Of a stretch of DNA of 64,000 bases, positions 35,185-43,573 are shown one piece after another. The notes below the pieces were generated by a model. That model saw only the letters and a list, made by a program, of their open reading frames with translations. It searched no databases and was not told where the DNA came from. Position 1 is the first letter of the stretch. Each line of letters begins with the position of its first letter. Origin of the DNA: Sphingomonas jinjuensis (GTDB taxonomy: Bacteria > Pseudomonadota > Alphaproteobacteria > Sphingomonadales > Sphingomonadaceae); assembly GCF_014197105.1 (NCBI RefSeq), contig NZ_JACIEV010000001.1, positions 310,001-374,000 of the forward strand, given 5' to 3'. A program made the position numbers and the translations under genes.

Positions 35185-36237
35185 ATGATCCGCACCGCGC
35201 TCATCCCCGCCCTTCTCCTCGCCGCTTGTTCCGCGGGCGAGCCCGCTGCTGACAACGCCGCCCCCGCCGTCGTGCCCACGCCGGTGGCCAGCCCGACAAC
35301 CGTCACCGCCGCCCCGCCGGCCGATGTCACGCCCAGGCCGGGCGCCCTCAAGACCTTCGGTGACTGGACGGTCGGTTGCGACAATGGCGGACGCTGTTCG
35401 ATGGCGTCGCTGCTGCCCGAGGGTGAATTCGGCGACGGCCCCACGATGACGCTGACGCGCGATCCCGGGCCGGCGGGCCGCTACAGCGTCGAAGCCGGCG
35501 ACGACGGCAACGCGCCGCGCTTCGCCGTCGACGGTCGGGCGGTGGTCGGGGACGCCGACGCCCTGGCCGCGGCGATCGCGAACGGAACCGCGCTGAAGCT
35601 GGCCGGCCAGGCCGGCACCGTCTCGCTGAAGGGCGCCAATGCCGCGCTGCGCTACATCGATGCGCAGCAGGGCCGCGTGGGCACCGTCACCGCGACCATC
35701 GCCAAGGGTACGGCGCCCGCCGCCACCGTCCCCGCCGCCCCGATGCTGCCCTCGGTCGCGGCCCAGCGGCTCGAACCATCGCAGGCGAAGCTGCCCGCCA
35801 CCGTCACCGCCGAGATGAACCGCATCGGCCAGTGTGAGATGGGCGACGGCGTCGACGCCACCCCGACGATCGCGAAGGCGCCCGACGGCAAGCTTCTCGT
35901 CGTCCTCCCCTGCTCGGCAGGCGCCTACAACGTCATCGGCGCGCTGTTCGTCGTCGACGGCACCAAGGTGACACCCGCGCAGACTGACGCCCCGGCGGGC
36001 TTCGACGAAACCGGCGCCGATTCGCAGACGCCCGTGCACAGCGTCGTCAACGGCGACTTCGACGGCAACGTGTTGACCAGCTATGCCAAGGGCCGGGGCT
36101 TGGGCGATTGCGGCGTCTCGCAACGCTTCGCCTGGGACGGCAACCGCTATCGCCTGGTCGAGCAGAGCGAGATGGGCGAATGCCGCGGCAACACCGCCAC
36201 CATCACCACCTGGCGCGCGGCGACGACCGGCGGCTGA
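35185..36237 (+). CDS. DUF1176 domain lipoprotein
   Basis: A 350-residue envelope protein. The N-terminus has a lipobox (LLLAAC, Cys at residue 15) followed by a proline/alanine-rich linker to about residue 52. The DUF1176 domain starts KTFGDWTVGCDNGGRCSMAS and continues to the C-terminal NGDFDGNVLTSYAKGRGLGDCG and WDGNRYRLVEQSEMGECRG. Its cysteines probably form disulfides in the periplasm. Function is unknown. Confidence 0.85.
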   Translation: MIRTALIPALLLAACSAGEPAADNAAPAVVPTPVASPTTVTAAPPADVTPRPGALKTFGDWTVGCDNGGRCSMASLLPEGEFGDGPTMTLTRDPGPAGRYSVEAGDDGNAPRFAVDGRAVVGDADALAAAIANGTALKLAGQAGTVSLKGANAALRYIDAQQGRVGTVTATIAKGTAPAATVPAAPMLPSVAAQRLEPSQAKLPATVTAEMNRIGQCEMGDGVDATPTIAKAPDGKLLVVLPCSAGAYNVIGALFVVDGTKVTPAQTDAPAGFDETGADSQTPVHSVVNGDFDGNVLTSYAKGRGLGDCGVSQRFAWDGNRYRLVEQSEMGECRGNTATITTWRAATTGG

Positions 36238-36295
36238 CGCGGGCCGCACATTCGGCTATGGCGGGGCATCGCTAACGGAAGTGGGGGCTTCTGCG

Positions 36296-37105
36296 ATGCC
36301 GTATCGTCGTGCGCACTGGTGGCTGATCGCTCTGGCCCTGACGATCCCGCTCGCCTTCTGGCCGGGCTATTTTTCGCCGACCGCGCGGCGAACGCCAGCG
36401 CTCCACGCCCATGCCTTCGCCGCGACCCTCTGGCTGCTGCTCCTCATCGTGCAAAGCTGGTCGGCGAGCAGCCGCCGTCTGGCCCTGCATCGCGCCTCGG
36501 GCCGCGCGCTGTTCGCCGCGGTGCCCATGTTCGCGGCGGCGGGGGCCGGCGTCATCATCACCATGGCGCGCGGGTTCGCCGATGGGGGTATCCCCTTCTA
36601 TGCCGAGAATGCGGCGCGGCTCGTCTTCGCCGACACAGTGGCGCTGGTCACCTTCGTCATCCTCGTCGCCCATGCCGTGGCCGAACGGCGCCGCGTCCGC
36701 CTCCACGCTGCCGCGATGCTGTCGACACCGCTGCTGGTGCTGCCGCCGGTCGCGGGGCGGCTGATGGGGTTCGTGCCGGGCTATCCCCTCGGGGGCGCGT
36801 TCGGCGTCTCGGGCTTCGTGCTGTCGGTCTATCTCGCCGATCTGCTGACGATCGCGATCGCCGCCTGGCTGTGGAACGCCGACCGCCGCCATGGCGGTGC
36901 GTTCGTGGCCGTCATCGTCGCGAGCGTGATTCAGGCGCTCGGCTTCGCGACGGTCGGCGGCACGGATGCGTGGGAGCAGGCGACGCGGGCGACCGCCGCC
37001 CTGCCGATCCCACCGACCGCCGCAGTCGCCGCGATCCTAGCGGGCGCGGCGCTGTGGGTCAGCTGGGGCAGGCCCGCCGCACCCGCGCGGCCCGCGGTCG
37101 GTTAG
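36296..37105 (+). CDS. Multi-pass membrane protein of unknown function
   Basis: A 269-residue protein with about seven predicted membrane segments. Histidine motifs HAHAFAATLWLLLLIVQSW near residue 37 and LHRASGRALFA near 64 recall small heme- or quinone-related membrane families, but I cannot name the family. The start ATG 36296 follows a GTGGGGG stretch about eight bases upstream. It is convergent with egtD. Confidence 0.65.
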   Translation: MPYRRAHWWLIALALTIPLAFWPGYFSPTARRTPALHAHAFAATLWLLLLIVQSWSASSRRLALHRASGRALFAAVPMFAAAGAGVIITMARGFADGGIPFYAENAARLVFADTVALVTFVILVAHAVAERRRVRLHAAAMLSTPLLVLPPVAGRLMGFVPGYPLGGAFGVSGFVLSVYLADLLTIAIAAWLWNADRRHGGAFVAVIVASVIQALGFATVGGTDAWEQATRATAALPIPPTAAVAAILAGAALWVSWGRPAAPARPAVG

Positions 37106-38079
37106 GGCGCCGGCCGTTCCGCCTGCGCCTCGGCCAGGTACAGCGCGAACTTGCCCTCGGCGTCGGTCCAGCTCTTCAGCGGCGTCCACCCGCCCGCGCG
37201 CAGCAGGATGCGCGCGTCGCGCTCGCCATATTTGTGGCTGTTCTCGGTGTGGATCGTCTCGCCCGCGGCGATGTCGAAGCGCTGGCCCGCGACCTCGAAC
37301 TTCATGTCGCGCGTCGCTTCCAGATGCATCTCGATCCGCGCGCGATCGTCGTTCCAGCGCGCGACGTGGCGAAAGCCCTCGACCGGCACCGTCCCGTCGA
37401 GCTCGCGGTTGACGCGCTCGAGCAGGTTCAGGTTGAACTTGCCCGTCACGCCGGCCGCATCGTCGTACGCCTCGACCAGCGTGCCCGCGTCCTTGATCCG
37501 GTCCATCCCGATCAGCAGCTGCGCGCCTTCGCCCAGGGACGTGCGCATCGCACGCAGCAGGTCGACCGCCATCAGGGGGGTCATGTTGCCGATCGTCGAT
37601 CCGGGAAAGAAGCCCAGCTTCGGCGCATCCGCGATCGCGCGCGGCAGTGCCATTGGGCGCATGAAGTCCGCCTCGAACGGCAATACCAGCAGGTCGGGGA
37701 ATTGCGCCGACAGCGCCCGCGACGATTCGCGCAGGAACTCCCCCGAAATGTCGATCGGCACATAGGCCGATGGCGCGACGCAGCCGAGCAGGATCGGCGT
37801 CTTGGTCGACGATCCCGACCCGAACTCGACCACCGCGCGTCCCTCGCCGACCAGGCCCGCGACCTCGCCGCAGATATCGTGCAGGATCGCGGTCTCGGTC
37901 CGCGTCGGATAATATTCGGGCAGGTCGGTGATCGCCTCGAACAGCTCGGATCCGCGATGGTCGTAAAACCACCGCGCGGGGATCGCGCGCGGCCGCCGCT
38001 CCAACCCCGACAAAACGTCAGCACGGAACTGCGGGTCAGCGAGCGTCATGTCGCCGTCTTCGATCTCGGGCTTCAACAT
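37102..38079 (-). CDS. egtD: L-histidine N-alpha-trimethyltransferase EgtD
   Basis: A 325-residue SAM-dependent enzyme that trimethylates histidine to hercynine, the first step of ergothioneine synthesis. SAM-binding motif I is VVEFGSGSSTKTPILL near residue 86. DLPEYYPTRTETAIL and FFPGSTIGNM are family signatures. The ATG at 38079 lies seven bases inside the egtB gene, so the two are co-translated. The long upstream frame belongs to the egtB shadow. Confidence 0.93.
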   Translation of the reverse strand: MLKPEIEDGDMTLADPQFRADVLSGLERRPRAIPARWFYDHRGSELFEAITDLPEYYPTRTETAILHDICGEVAGLVGEGRAVVEFGSGSSTKTPILLGCVAPSAYVPIDISGEFLRESSRALSAQFPDLLVLPFEADFMRPMALPRAIADAPKLGFFPGSTIGNMTPLMAVDLLRAMRTSLGEGAQLLIGMDRIKDAGTLVEAYDDAAGVTGKFNLNLLERVNRELDGTVPVEGFRHVARWNDDRARIEMHLEATRDMKFEVAGQRFDIAAGETIHTENSHKYGERDARILLRAGGWTPLKSWTDAEGKFALYLAEAQAERPAP

Positions 38080-39395
38080 GACGGCAAATCCTTGGCTAGC
38101 CGGACGCCGGTGAATTGCCAGCGCTGGTGGGGGTAGAAGAAGTTGCGGTAGCTCGCGCGGGCGTGGCCCCGAGGGGTCGCGCAGCTGCCGCCGCGCAGCA
38201 CGAACTGCCCGCTCATGAACTTGCCGTTGTATTCGCCGACCGCGCCCTCGGCCGCCTGGAACCCCGGATAGGGGCGATAGGCGCTGCCGGTCCATTCCCA
38301 GACGTCGCCGAAATAGGCGGGGCCGCCGGCCGACGGGCGCGGCTCCACCGGCCCGGCACGGTCCATCTGGTTGCCGAGCCGTGCGTCATGGGCCGCGGCG
38401 TGCGCTTCCCATTCGAACTCGGTCGGCAACCGCGCCCCGGCCCAGCTCGCATAGGCATCCGCTTCGTAGAAGCTGACGTGGGTGACCGGCGCCGCAGGAT
38501 CGATCGGCCGCCGCCCGTCGAGCCCGAAGCGGGTCCACGCCTCGCCCTGCTTCTCCCAATAGAGCGGCGCCTCGATCGCTTCCGCCTTCACCCAGGCCCA
38601 GCCGTCCGCCAGCCAGTGGCGCGCCTCGCGATAACCGCCGTCGGCGATGAACGCCGCCCATTCACCGTTGGTGACGGTGCGATCCGCGATGGCATGGGGC
38701 TGGAGCAGCGCCCGATGCCGCGGCCCTTCGCAATCGAACGCGAAATCGTCGCCGCCATGGCCAATCTCGGCGATCCCGCCGTCATGCGCCAGCCAGCCGA
38801 TCGGCGCGGGCATCGCCACTGGCACCTTCGGCTCGGCCGGATAGATCGCCGGTTCGAGGGGATTTTCCGCGAACAGGTGGAGGATGTCGGTGACCAGCAG
38901 CTCCTGATGCTGCTCCTCGTGGTGACAGCCGAGCGCGACCAGTTCGATCGCGGCATCGGGCAGCGTGGTCATCGCCGCGAGCAGCGCGACGTCGACGTGG
39001 GCGCGATACGCCCGCACCTCGTCCAGCGTCGGCCGCGTCACCATGCCGCGGCGGTCGCGCGCATGGCGGCGGCCTTCGGCCTCATAATAGCTGTTGAACA
39101 GGAACGGCCAACGCTCGTCGTGCAGGCGATAGCCAGGCACATGATCGCGCAGTACGAACGTCTCGAAGAACCAGGTGGTGTGCGCCAGATGCCATTTCGT
39201 CGGCGATGCGTCGGGCATCGACTGGACGGTGGCATCCGCGTCGGACAGCGGCTCGGCGAGCGCCATGCTGAGCGCGCGGACGCGGGCGAAGCGCTCGGCC
39301 AGCGGATGATGCGCGGTCGTCGCAGGCTGAAGCATCGTCGTCACCTCCCTGTCATCGGCAACGATCGTCGCTGTCGGCAGCACCTGCTGCGCCAC
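38073..39395 (-). CDS. egtB: Ergothioneine biosynthesis protein EgtB (sulfoxide synthase)
   Basis: A non-heme iron enzyme of up to 440 residues that joins hercynine to a thiol donor as a sulfoxide. The N-terminal DinB-like domain carries iron ligands in WHLAHTTWFFETF and CHHEEQHQELL. The C-terminal FGE-sulfatase domain reads VTNGEWAAFIADGGY, RLPTEFEWEAHA and RNFFYPHQRW. An inner ATG at 39335 is the other plausible start. No egtA, egtC or egtE lies nearby, which fits the shorter two-gene EgtB/EgtD route known in other alphaproteobacteria such as Methylobacterium. The actual thiol donor is an inference. Confidence 0.93.
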   Translation of the reverse strand: MAQQVLPTATIVADDREVTTMLQPATTAHHPLAERFARVRALSMALAEPLSDADATVQSMPDASPTKWHLAHTTWFFETFVLRDHVPGYRLHDERWPFLFNSYYEAEGRRHARDRRGMVTRPTLDEVRAYRAHVDVALLAAMTTLPDAAIELVALGCHHEEQHQELLVTDILHLFAENPLEPAIYPAEPKVPVAMPAPIGWLAHDGGIAEIGHGGDDFAFDCEGPRHRALLQPHAIADRTVTNGEWAAFIADGGYREARHWLADGWAWVKAEAIEAPLYWEKQGEAWTRFGLDGRRPIDPAAPVTHVSFYEADAYASWAGARLPTEFEWEAHAAAHDARLGNQMDRAGPVEPRPSAGGPAYFGDVWEWTGSAYRPYPGFQAAEGAVGEYNGKFMSGQFVLRGGSCATPRGHARASYRNFFYPHQRWQFTGVRLAKDLPSC

Positions 39396-39418
39396 GTCAT
39401 CGATCAGGCATTATCGAT

Positions 39419-39964
39419 TTAGCGTGACGCCCCCGGCAACCACAGAACGTCGCTGCCCGACTTTTGGTTCACCCACCGTCCGGCAACGAACATATAGTCG
39501 CTCAACCGGTTGAGGTATGCGAGCGCCGCCGGGCTCACCGCCTCGCCCGCCGCCACCGCCGCGCGCTCCGCCCGCCTGACGATCGCGCGGGCGAGGTGCA
39601 ACGCCGCCGCTTCGCCGCCGGGCAGGATGAAGCTGGTCAGCGGCGGCAGATCGGCGTTGAGCGCGTCGATCGCCGTCTCCAATCGCTCGACCTGCCGCGG
39701 CACGATCCTGAGCGCGCCGTCGATATGCGGCGACGTCGCCAGGTCGGCGCCGAGGTCGAACAGATCGTTCTGGATCGTCGCCAACTCGCCCGCGACCGGA
39801 TCGGGCAGGCCACCGCGCAGCGCCACGCCGATCGCGCTGTTCGCTTCGTCGGCATCGCCGATCGCCTCCATCAGCGCCGCCGACTTCGCGATCCGGCTGC
39901 CGTCGACGAGCCCCGTGGTGCCGTCGTCGCCGGTGCGGGTGTAGATCTTGTTGAGTTTGACCAT
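39419..39964 (-). CDS. PduO-type cob(I)alamin adenosyltransferase
   Basis: A 181-residue ATP:cob(I)alamin adenosyltransferase that makes adenosylcobalamin. The ATP-binding N-terminus is KIYTRTGDDGTTGLVDG. The active-site helices read DLGADLATSP and FILPGGEAAALHLARAIVRRAER, followed by YLNRLSDYMFVAGRWVN. The start MVKLNKIYTRTG at 39964 is preferred over an extended frame. It is upstream of egtB but separated from it by only about 23 bases. Confidence 0.93.
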   Translation of the reverse strand: MVKLNKIYTRTGDDGTTGLVDGSRIAKSAALMEAIGDADEANSAIGVALRGGLPDPVAGELATIQNDLFDLGADLATSPHIDGALRIVPRQVERLETAIDALNADLPPLTSFILPGGEAAALHLARAIVRRAERAAVAAGEAVSPAALAYLNRLSDYMFVAGRWVNQKSGSDVLWLPGASR

Positions 39965-39994
39965 GGCGGCAGTCTTAGGACCTCGCCCCACGTC

Positions 39995-40071
39995 CGTCAT
40001 GCCGAACTTGTTTCGGCATCTCCTCGTCAGTCGCTTGCGGCCCGAGATCCTGAGACGAGCTCAGGGTGACG
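39995..40071. repeat. Inverted-repeat element, family R2
   Basis: The left arm CGTCATGCCGAACTTGTTTC and right arm CCTGAGACGAGCTCAGGGTG resemble the other R2 copies with several changes. It lies upstream of the adenosyltransferase gene. Confidence 0.75.
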
Positions 40072-40114
40072 AGCCTCTCAATCCTCCCCAGCCCGGGGAA
40101 GGATCGAACGAAAC

Positions 40115-40351
40115 TTACCCCCGCGCGCCGGCGCCGACGAACAGGATCACCACCACGATCAGGATCGCCAGCGCCTGGAAGAACACGCGCATCTGCATCA
40201 TGCGGTTCGATTTCAGCGCCGCCGGGCTCGGCCCGTCGCCATCGCGCACCTGCGCATGGCTTTCCTGCAGGAACGCGATGATCCCGCGGACGAGGGCAAC
40301 GACGGTCGCGATCATGGCCGCGACGAGCAGGATGGCGAGGAAGGTGTTCAT
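40115..40351 (-). CDS. HIG1-like twin transmembrane protein
   Basis: A 78-residue protein with two membrane helices (TFLAILLVAAMIATVVALVRG and ALAILIVVVILFVGAGA) joined by a polar loop containing SNRMMQMRVFFQ, which matches the HIG1 N-terminal-type family. Such proteins assist respiratory complexes in other systems; the role here is inferred from family only. Confidence 0.82.
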   Translation of the reverse strand: MNTFLAILLVAAMIATVVALVRGIIAFLQESHAQVRDGDGPSPAALKSNRMMQMRVFFQALAILIVVVILFVGAGARG

Positions 40352-40360
40352 GACGTCAAT

Positions 40361-41239
40361 CTAGTGCGCGGACGCCATAAATCCAGTGGGCAGCCGGCCT
40401 TGGCGAAGCGCGTCGGCAAGCGCGCGACCGTCCTCGCCCGCCAGCCGCATCGCCGCCAGCGTCGGGGCGCCGTGACGCTTCGCCAGCCGCTCGCCATCCG
40501 CCCCGGTCAGCAGCGGATGATGGCGGTATCGCGGCGTCGGCAGGCCCAGCAGCGCCTGGAGCAGACGATGGACGTGAGTCGCCGCGAACAGGTCGACGCC
40601 GCGGATCACGTCGCTCACTCCCTGCGCCGCATCGTCGACGGTGACGGCGAGGTGATAGCTCGCCGGCGCATCCTTGCGCGCCAGCACGACGTCGCCGTGG
40701 CTCGCGGCGTCGGCCGCCACCGTCCCCGCCGTCTCGTCCCACCAGTTCAGCGGCCCCGCGACCGCCGCCGCCGCGCCTGCGTCGAGCCGCCAGCAATGCG
40801 GCTCGTGAATTCGCCCGGTGGTATCGATCCCCCGGCACGTCCCCGGATACACCGCCTCCGCGCCGTGCGGCGCCGTCAGGCTCGCCGCCGCGATGTCGGC
40901 GCGGGTGCAGAAGCAGGGATAGACGAGGCCCATCGCCTTCAGCTGGTCGAGCGCCGCCGCATAACGATCGAGCCGCGCCGACTGGAACACCACCTCGCTG
41001 TCCCAGCTCAGCCCCAGCCAAGCCAGGTCGGCCAGGATCGCCTCGACATGCTCGCGCCGGCTGCGCGTGCCGTCGATGTCCTCGATGCGCAGCAGGAACG
41101 ACCCGCCCCGCCCGCGCGCCCAGTCGTGCGCCCGGATCGCCGAAAAGGCGTGCCCCAGGTGCAACCGTCCGGTAGGACTGGGCGCAAAGCGGGTGACGAC
41201 GCCCGGCCCTTGACCGCGAATCACCGGCTGTGCTGTCAT
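40361..41239 (-). CDS. gluQ: Glutamyl-Q tRNA(Asp) synthetase
   Basis: A 292-residue paralogue of glutamyl-tRNA synthetase that charges the queuosine base of tRNA(Asp) with glutamate. It has the class I motifs HLGHAFSA (HIGH-like) near residue 27 and RLAKRHGAPTL (KMSKS-like). The zinc-site cysteines are in YPCFCTRA and YPGTCRG. The anticodon-binding domain is missing, as expected. The start MTAQPVIRGQGPGVVTRFAPSPTG is used. It is divergent from the HNH nuclease gene. Confidence 0.92.
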   Translation of the reverse strand: MTAQPVIRGQGPGVVTRFAPSPTGRLHLGHAFSAIRAHDWARGRGGSFLLRIEDIDGTRSRREHVEAILADLAWLGLSWDSEVVFQSARLDRYAAALDQLKAMGLVYPCFCTRADIAAASLTAPHGAEAVYPGTCRGIDTTGRIHEPHCWRLDAGAAAAVAGPLNWWDETAGTVAADAASHGDVVLARKDAPASYHLAVTVDDAAQGVSDVIRGVDLFAATHVHRLLQALLGLPTPRYRHHPLLTGADGERLAKRHGAPTLAAMRLAGEDGRALADALRQGRLPTGFMASAH

Positions 41240-41294
41240 ACGTGCGTCATGCCCGGCAGCCATGGCCGCCGGCATCAGCAGCGTCGGAGGGGCC

Positions 41295-41861
41295 GTGTTT
41301 CATCCCGATCTGATCCGCCATCCTGATAGTTGCCCGGCGCTCGTCCTGAACGCCGACTATACGCCCTTGTCCTATTATCCGCTCAGCCTGTGGCCATGGC
41401 AGACCGCGATCAAGGCGGTATTCCTCGAGCGGGTCGATGTCGTCGCCCATTACGAACGCGAGGTCAGAAGCCCGACCGCCGCGATCAAGATCCCGTCGGT
41501 CATCGCGCTGCGCCAGTTCGTCAAGCCGTCGCAATTTCCCGCCTTCACCCGCTTCAACCTCTTCCTGCGGGATCGCTTCGCCTGCCAATATTGCGGCAAG
41601 CCCAAGGATCTGACCTTCGACCACGTCGTGCCCCGGGCGCAGGGCGGGCGGACGACGTGGGAGAATGTCGTCACCGCCTGCGCGCCCTGCAACCTCAAGA
41701 AGGGCGGCCGTACGCCGCGCCAGGCGGCGATGCCGCTCCACGTCGAGCCAATCCGCCCGACCAACTGGCAACTTCAGGAACATGGCCGCAGCTTCCCGCC
41801 CAACTATCTGCACGACACGTGGCACGACTGGCTCTACTGGGACATCGAACTGGAGGCCTGA
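41295..41861 (+). CDS. HNH endonuclease family protein
   Basis: A 188-residue HNH nuclease-fold protein. The zinc finger-like HNH core spans CQYCGKPKDLTFDHVVPRAQ and TACAPCNLKKGGRTP, with both CxxC pairs and the catalytic His. The N-terminal half (LVLNADYTPLSYYPLSLWPW) is typical of a widespread bacterial family. The GTG at 41295 is selected because GGAGG lies five bases upstream; the ATG at 41262 has no such site. The biological substrate is unknown. Confidence 0.88.
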   Translation: MFHPDLIRHPDSCPALVLNADYTPLSYYPLSLWPWQTAIKAVFLERVDVVAHYEREVRSPTAAIKIPSVIALRQFVKPSQFPAFTRFNLFLRDRFACQYCGKPKDLTFDHVVPRAQGGRTTWENVVTACAPCNLKKGGRTPRQAAMPLHVEPIRPTNWQLQEHGRSFPPNYLHDTWHDWLYWDIELEA

Positions 41862-41880
41862 CGGCCGGGCGAGGATATAG

Positions 41881-42312
41881 ATGGTGCGGACGGTGATGAC
41901 GGCGATGGCGATGACGCTGATGCTTGCCGGGTGTGGCGGCGAAAAGCGTCGGGAAAAGCAGGCGGCAGCCGATGCGAAAGCCGCCGATTTCGTGCCGCCG
42001 TCGGTCACCTCGCGCCTCGATTTCGGCAGCGCGATGGAACGTCGCTTCCGCACGCTCGACCGCAACGGCGACGACATGATCGACCAGACCGAGCTGCCCC
42101 GCCGCAACGCGCGGATCAAGCTGCTCGACCGCAACGGCGACGGCAAGGTCAGCGCGATCGAGTTCAGCGAGGGCCAGCTCGCCCGCTTCGACCGCATGGA
42201 CCTGAACCACGACGGCACCGTCACCTCGGAGGAACAGGAAGCCGCCCGCCAGGGCCGCCTCGACCCGACCCCGCTGCCCTCGGCGACGCCGACCCCGACG
42301 GCGGGACGCTGA
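41881..42312 (+). CDS. EF-hand calcium-binding lipoprotein
   Basis: A 143-residue envelope protein with a lipobox (LMLAGC). Three EF-hand-like loops follow: DRNGDDMIDQTE (about residue 60), DRNGDGKVSAIE (about 80) and DLNHDGTVTSEE (about 103). The tail is proline/threonine-rich. It probably binds calcium in the periplasm. It starts 19 bases after the HNH gene and may be co-transcribed with it. Confidence 0.85.
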   Translation: MVRTVMTAMAMTLMLAGCGGEKRREKQAAADAKAADFVPPSVTSRLDFGSAMERRFRTLDRNGDDMIDQTELPRRNARIKLLDRNGDGKVSAIEFSEGQLARFDRMDLNHDGTVTSEEQEAARQGRLDPTPLPSATPTPTAGR

Positions 42313-42323
42313 ACTTACCACCC

Positions 42324-42378
42324 CCGTTCGTCCTGAGGAGAGGCTGAGCGCATGCGAAGCCTCGTCTCGAAGGGCAGG
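42324..42378. repeat. Half element of repeat family R1
   Basis: It matches the left half of other R1 copies (CCGTTCGTCCTGAGGAGAGG, then CTCGTCTCGAAGGGCAGG) but lacks the right half, so it is probably a truncated copy. Confidence 0.7.
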
Positions 42379-42533
42379 AACACCCAAGCAAAACAATGTC
42401 ACTCGGTGCGTTATCGCGCCCACCGTCGAACCGTCGGCATCTTTCCCGCATCCCGCGCGTATCTGTTCGCGTAGCATGGCCGTAGCGCGTCCCGCGCTTT
42501 ACTGGGCTATGTTCCAGAGGGAGGAGCCCTGAC

Positions 42534-43553
42534 ATGAGCCAAACCAACGATATCATCGATGCACTCGATGCCCGCGTACAGCGGCGCGAGGAGCGTCGCG
42601 ACTTCTTCAAATCCGCGTTCGGCGCCGTCGCCGTAGCCACCGCCGGTGCCGCGACGCTCGGCTTTGCGACCCGCGCGGGTGCGCAGACCGTGACCGATGC
42701 GGACGTGCTGAACTTCGCGCTGAACCTCGAATATCTCGAAGCGCAATTCTATTCGTTCGCCGCATTCGGCGTCGGCCTCGCCAGCGGCAACCTCACCGGC
42801 ACGGGGACGCAGGGCGTCGTCACGGGCGGTCGCCAGGTCAACTTCAGCGACCCGCTCGTCGCCCAATATGCGCGTGAGATCGCGCAGGACGAGGCGGCGC
42901 ACGTGCAGTTCCTGCGCACCGCACTCGGCACGTCGGCGGTCGCCCAGCCCGCGATCAACATCTCGGGCGACGCCAACGGCGCCTTCACCGCCGCCGCCCG
43001 CGCCGCCGGCGTGGTCGGCAGCACCGGGACGTTCGATCCCTATTCGTCGGACGAGAATTTCCTGCTCGGCGCGTACATCTTCGAGGACGTCGGCGTCACC
43101 GCCTACAAGGGCGCGTCGCCGCTGATCACCAACAAGACCTTCCTCGAGGCAGCGGCCGGCATCCTCGCGGTCGAGGCGTATCACGCCGCGATCGTGCGCA
43201 CGACGCTGTTCGCCAAGGGCATCCAGACCCCGGCGCTGATCACCGCCACGACGCAGATCAGCGACGCGCGCGACAGCCTCGACGGCGGTACCGACCTTGA
43301 CCAGGGGCTCACCAACGCGTCGACGGTGTCGAGCACCAACCCCTACGGGACGATCACCACCACCGGACTCGCCACCGCGCAGACCGTGGGTGCGTCGAAC
43401 ATCGTGCCGCTCGATGCCAACGGCATCGCCTACAGCCGCACGACCGGCCAGGTGCTCAACATCGTCTATCTGACCAAGGCGGCAGCGACGATGGGCGGCT
43501 TCTTCCCGAACGGTGTCAACGGCACCATCCGCACCAGCACCGCGCAAGCCTGA
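42534..43553 (+). CDS. Ferritin-like domain protein, Tat-exported
   Basis: A 339-residue protein with a charged N-terminus (RREERRDFFKSAF) and a hydrophobic segment ending ATRAGAQ that resembles a twin-arginine leader, though the two arginines are not in a strict motif. The ferritin-like helices are marked by NLEYLEAQFYSFAA, REIAQDEAAHVQFLR and AVEAYHAAIVR, giving Glu and ExxH-type metal ligands. It belongs to the Ferritin_2 (desiccation-related) group. GGAGG lies upstream of the start. The next gene, 20 bases on, is a paralogue. Confidence 0.85.
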   Translation: MSQTNDIIDALDARVQRREERRDFFKSAFGAVAVATAGAATLGFATRAGAQTVTDADVLNFALNLEYLEAQFYSFAAFGVGLASGNLTGTGTQGVVTGGRQVNFSDPLVAQYAREIAQDEAAHVQFLRTALGTSAVAQPAINISGDANGAFTAAARAAGVVGSTGTFDPYSSDENFLLGAYIFEDVGVTAYKGASPLITNKTFLEAAAGILAVEAYHAAIVRTTLFAKGIQTPALITATTQISDARDSLDGGTDLDQGLTNASTVSSTNPYGTITTTGLATAQTVGASNIVPLDANGIAYSRTTGQVLNIVYLTKAAATMGGFFPNGVNGTIRTSTAQA

Positions 43554-43573
43554 GCCAGGAAGGAATTCGACCC

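Noticed and set aside
42420..42533. EcfG-type promoter before the ferritin-like genes
   Set aside because: GAACCG is present, but no CGTT lies at the required 16-17 base spacing.
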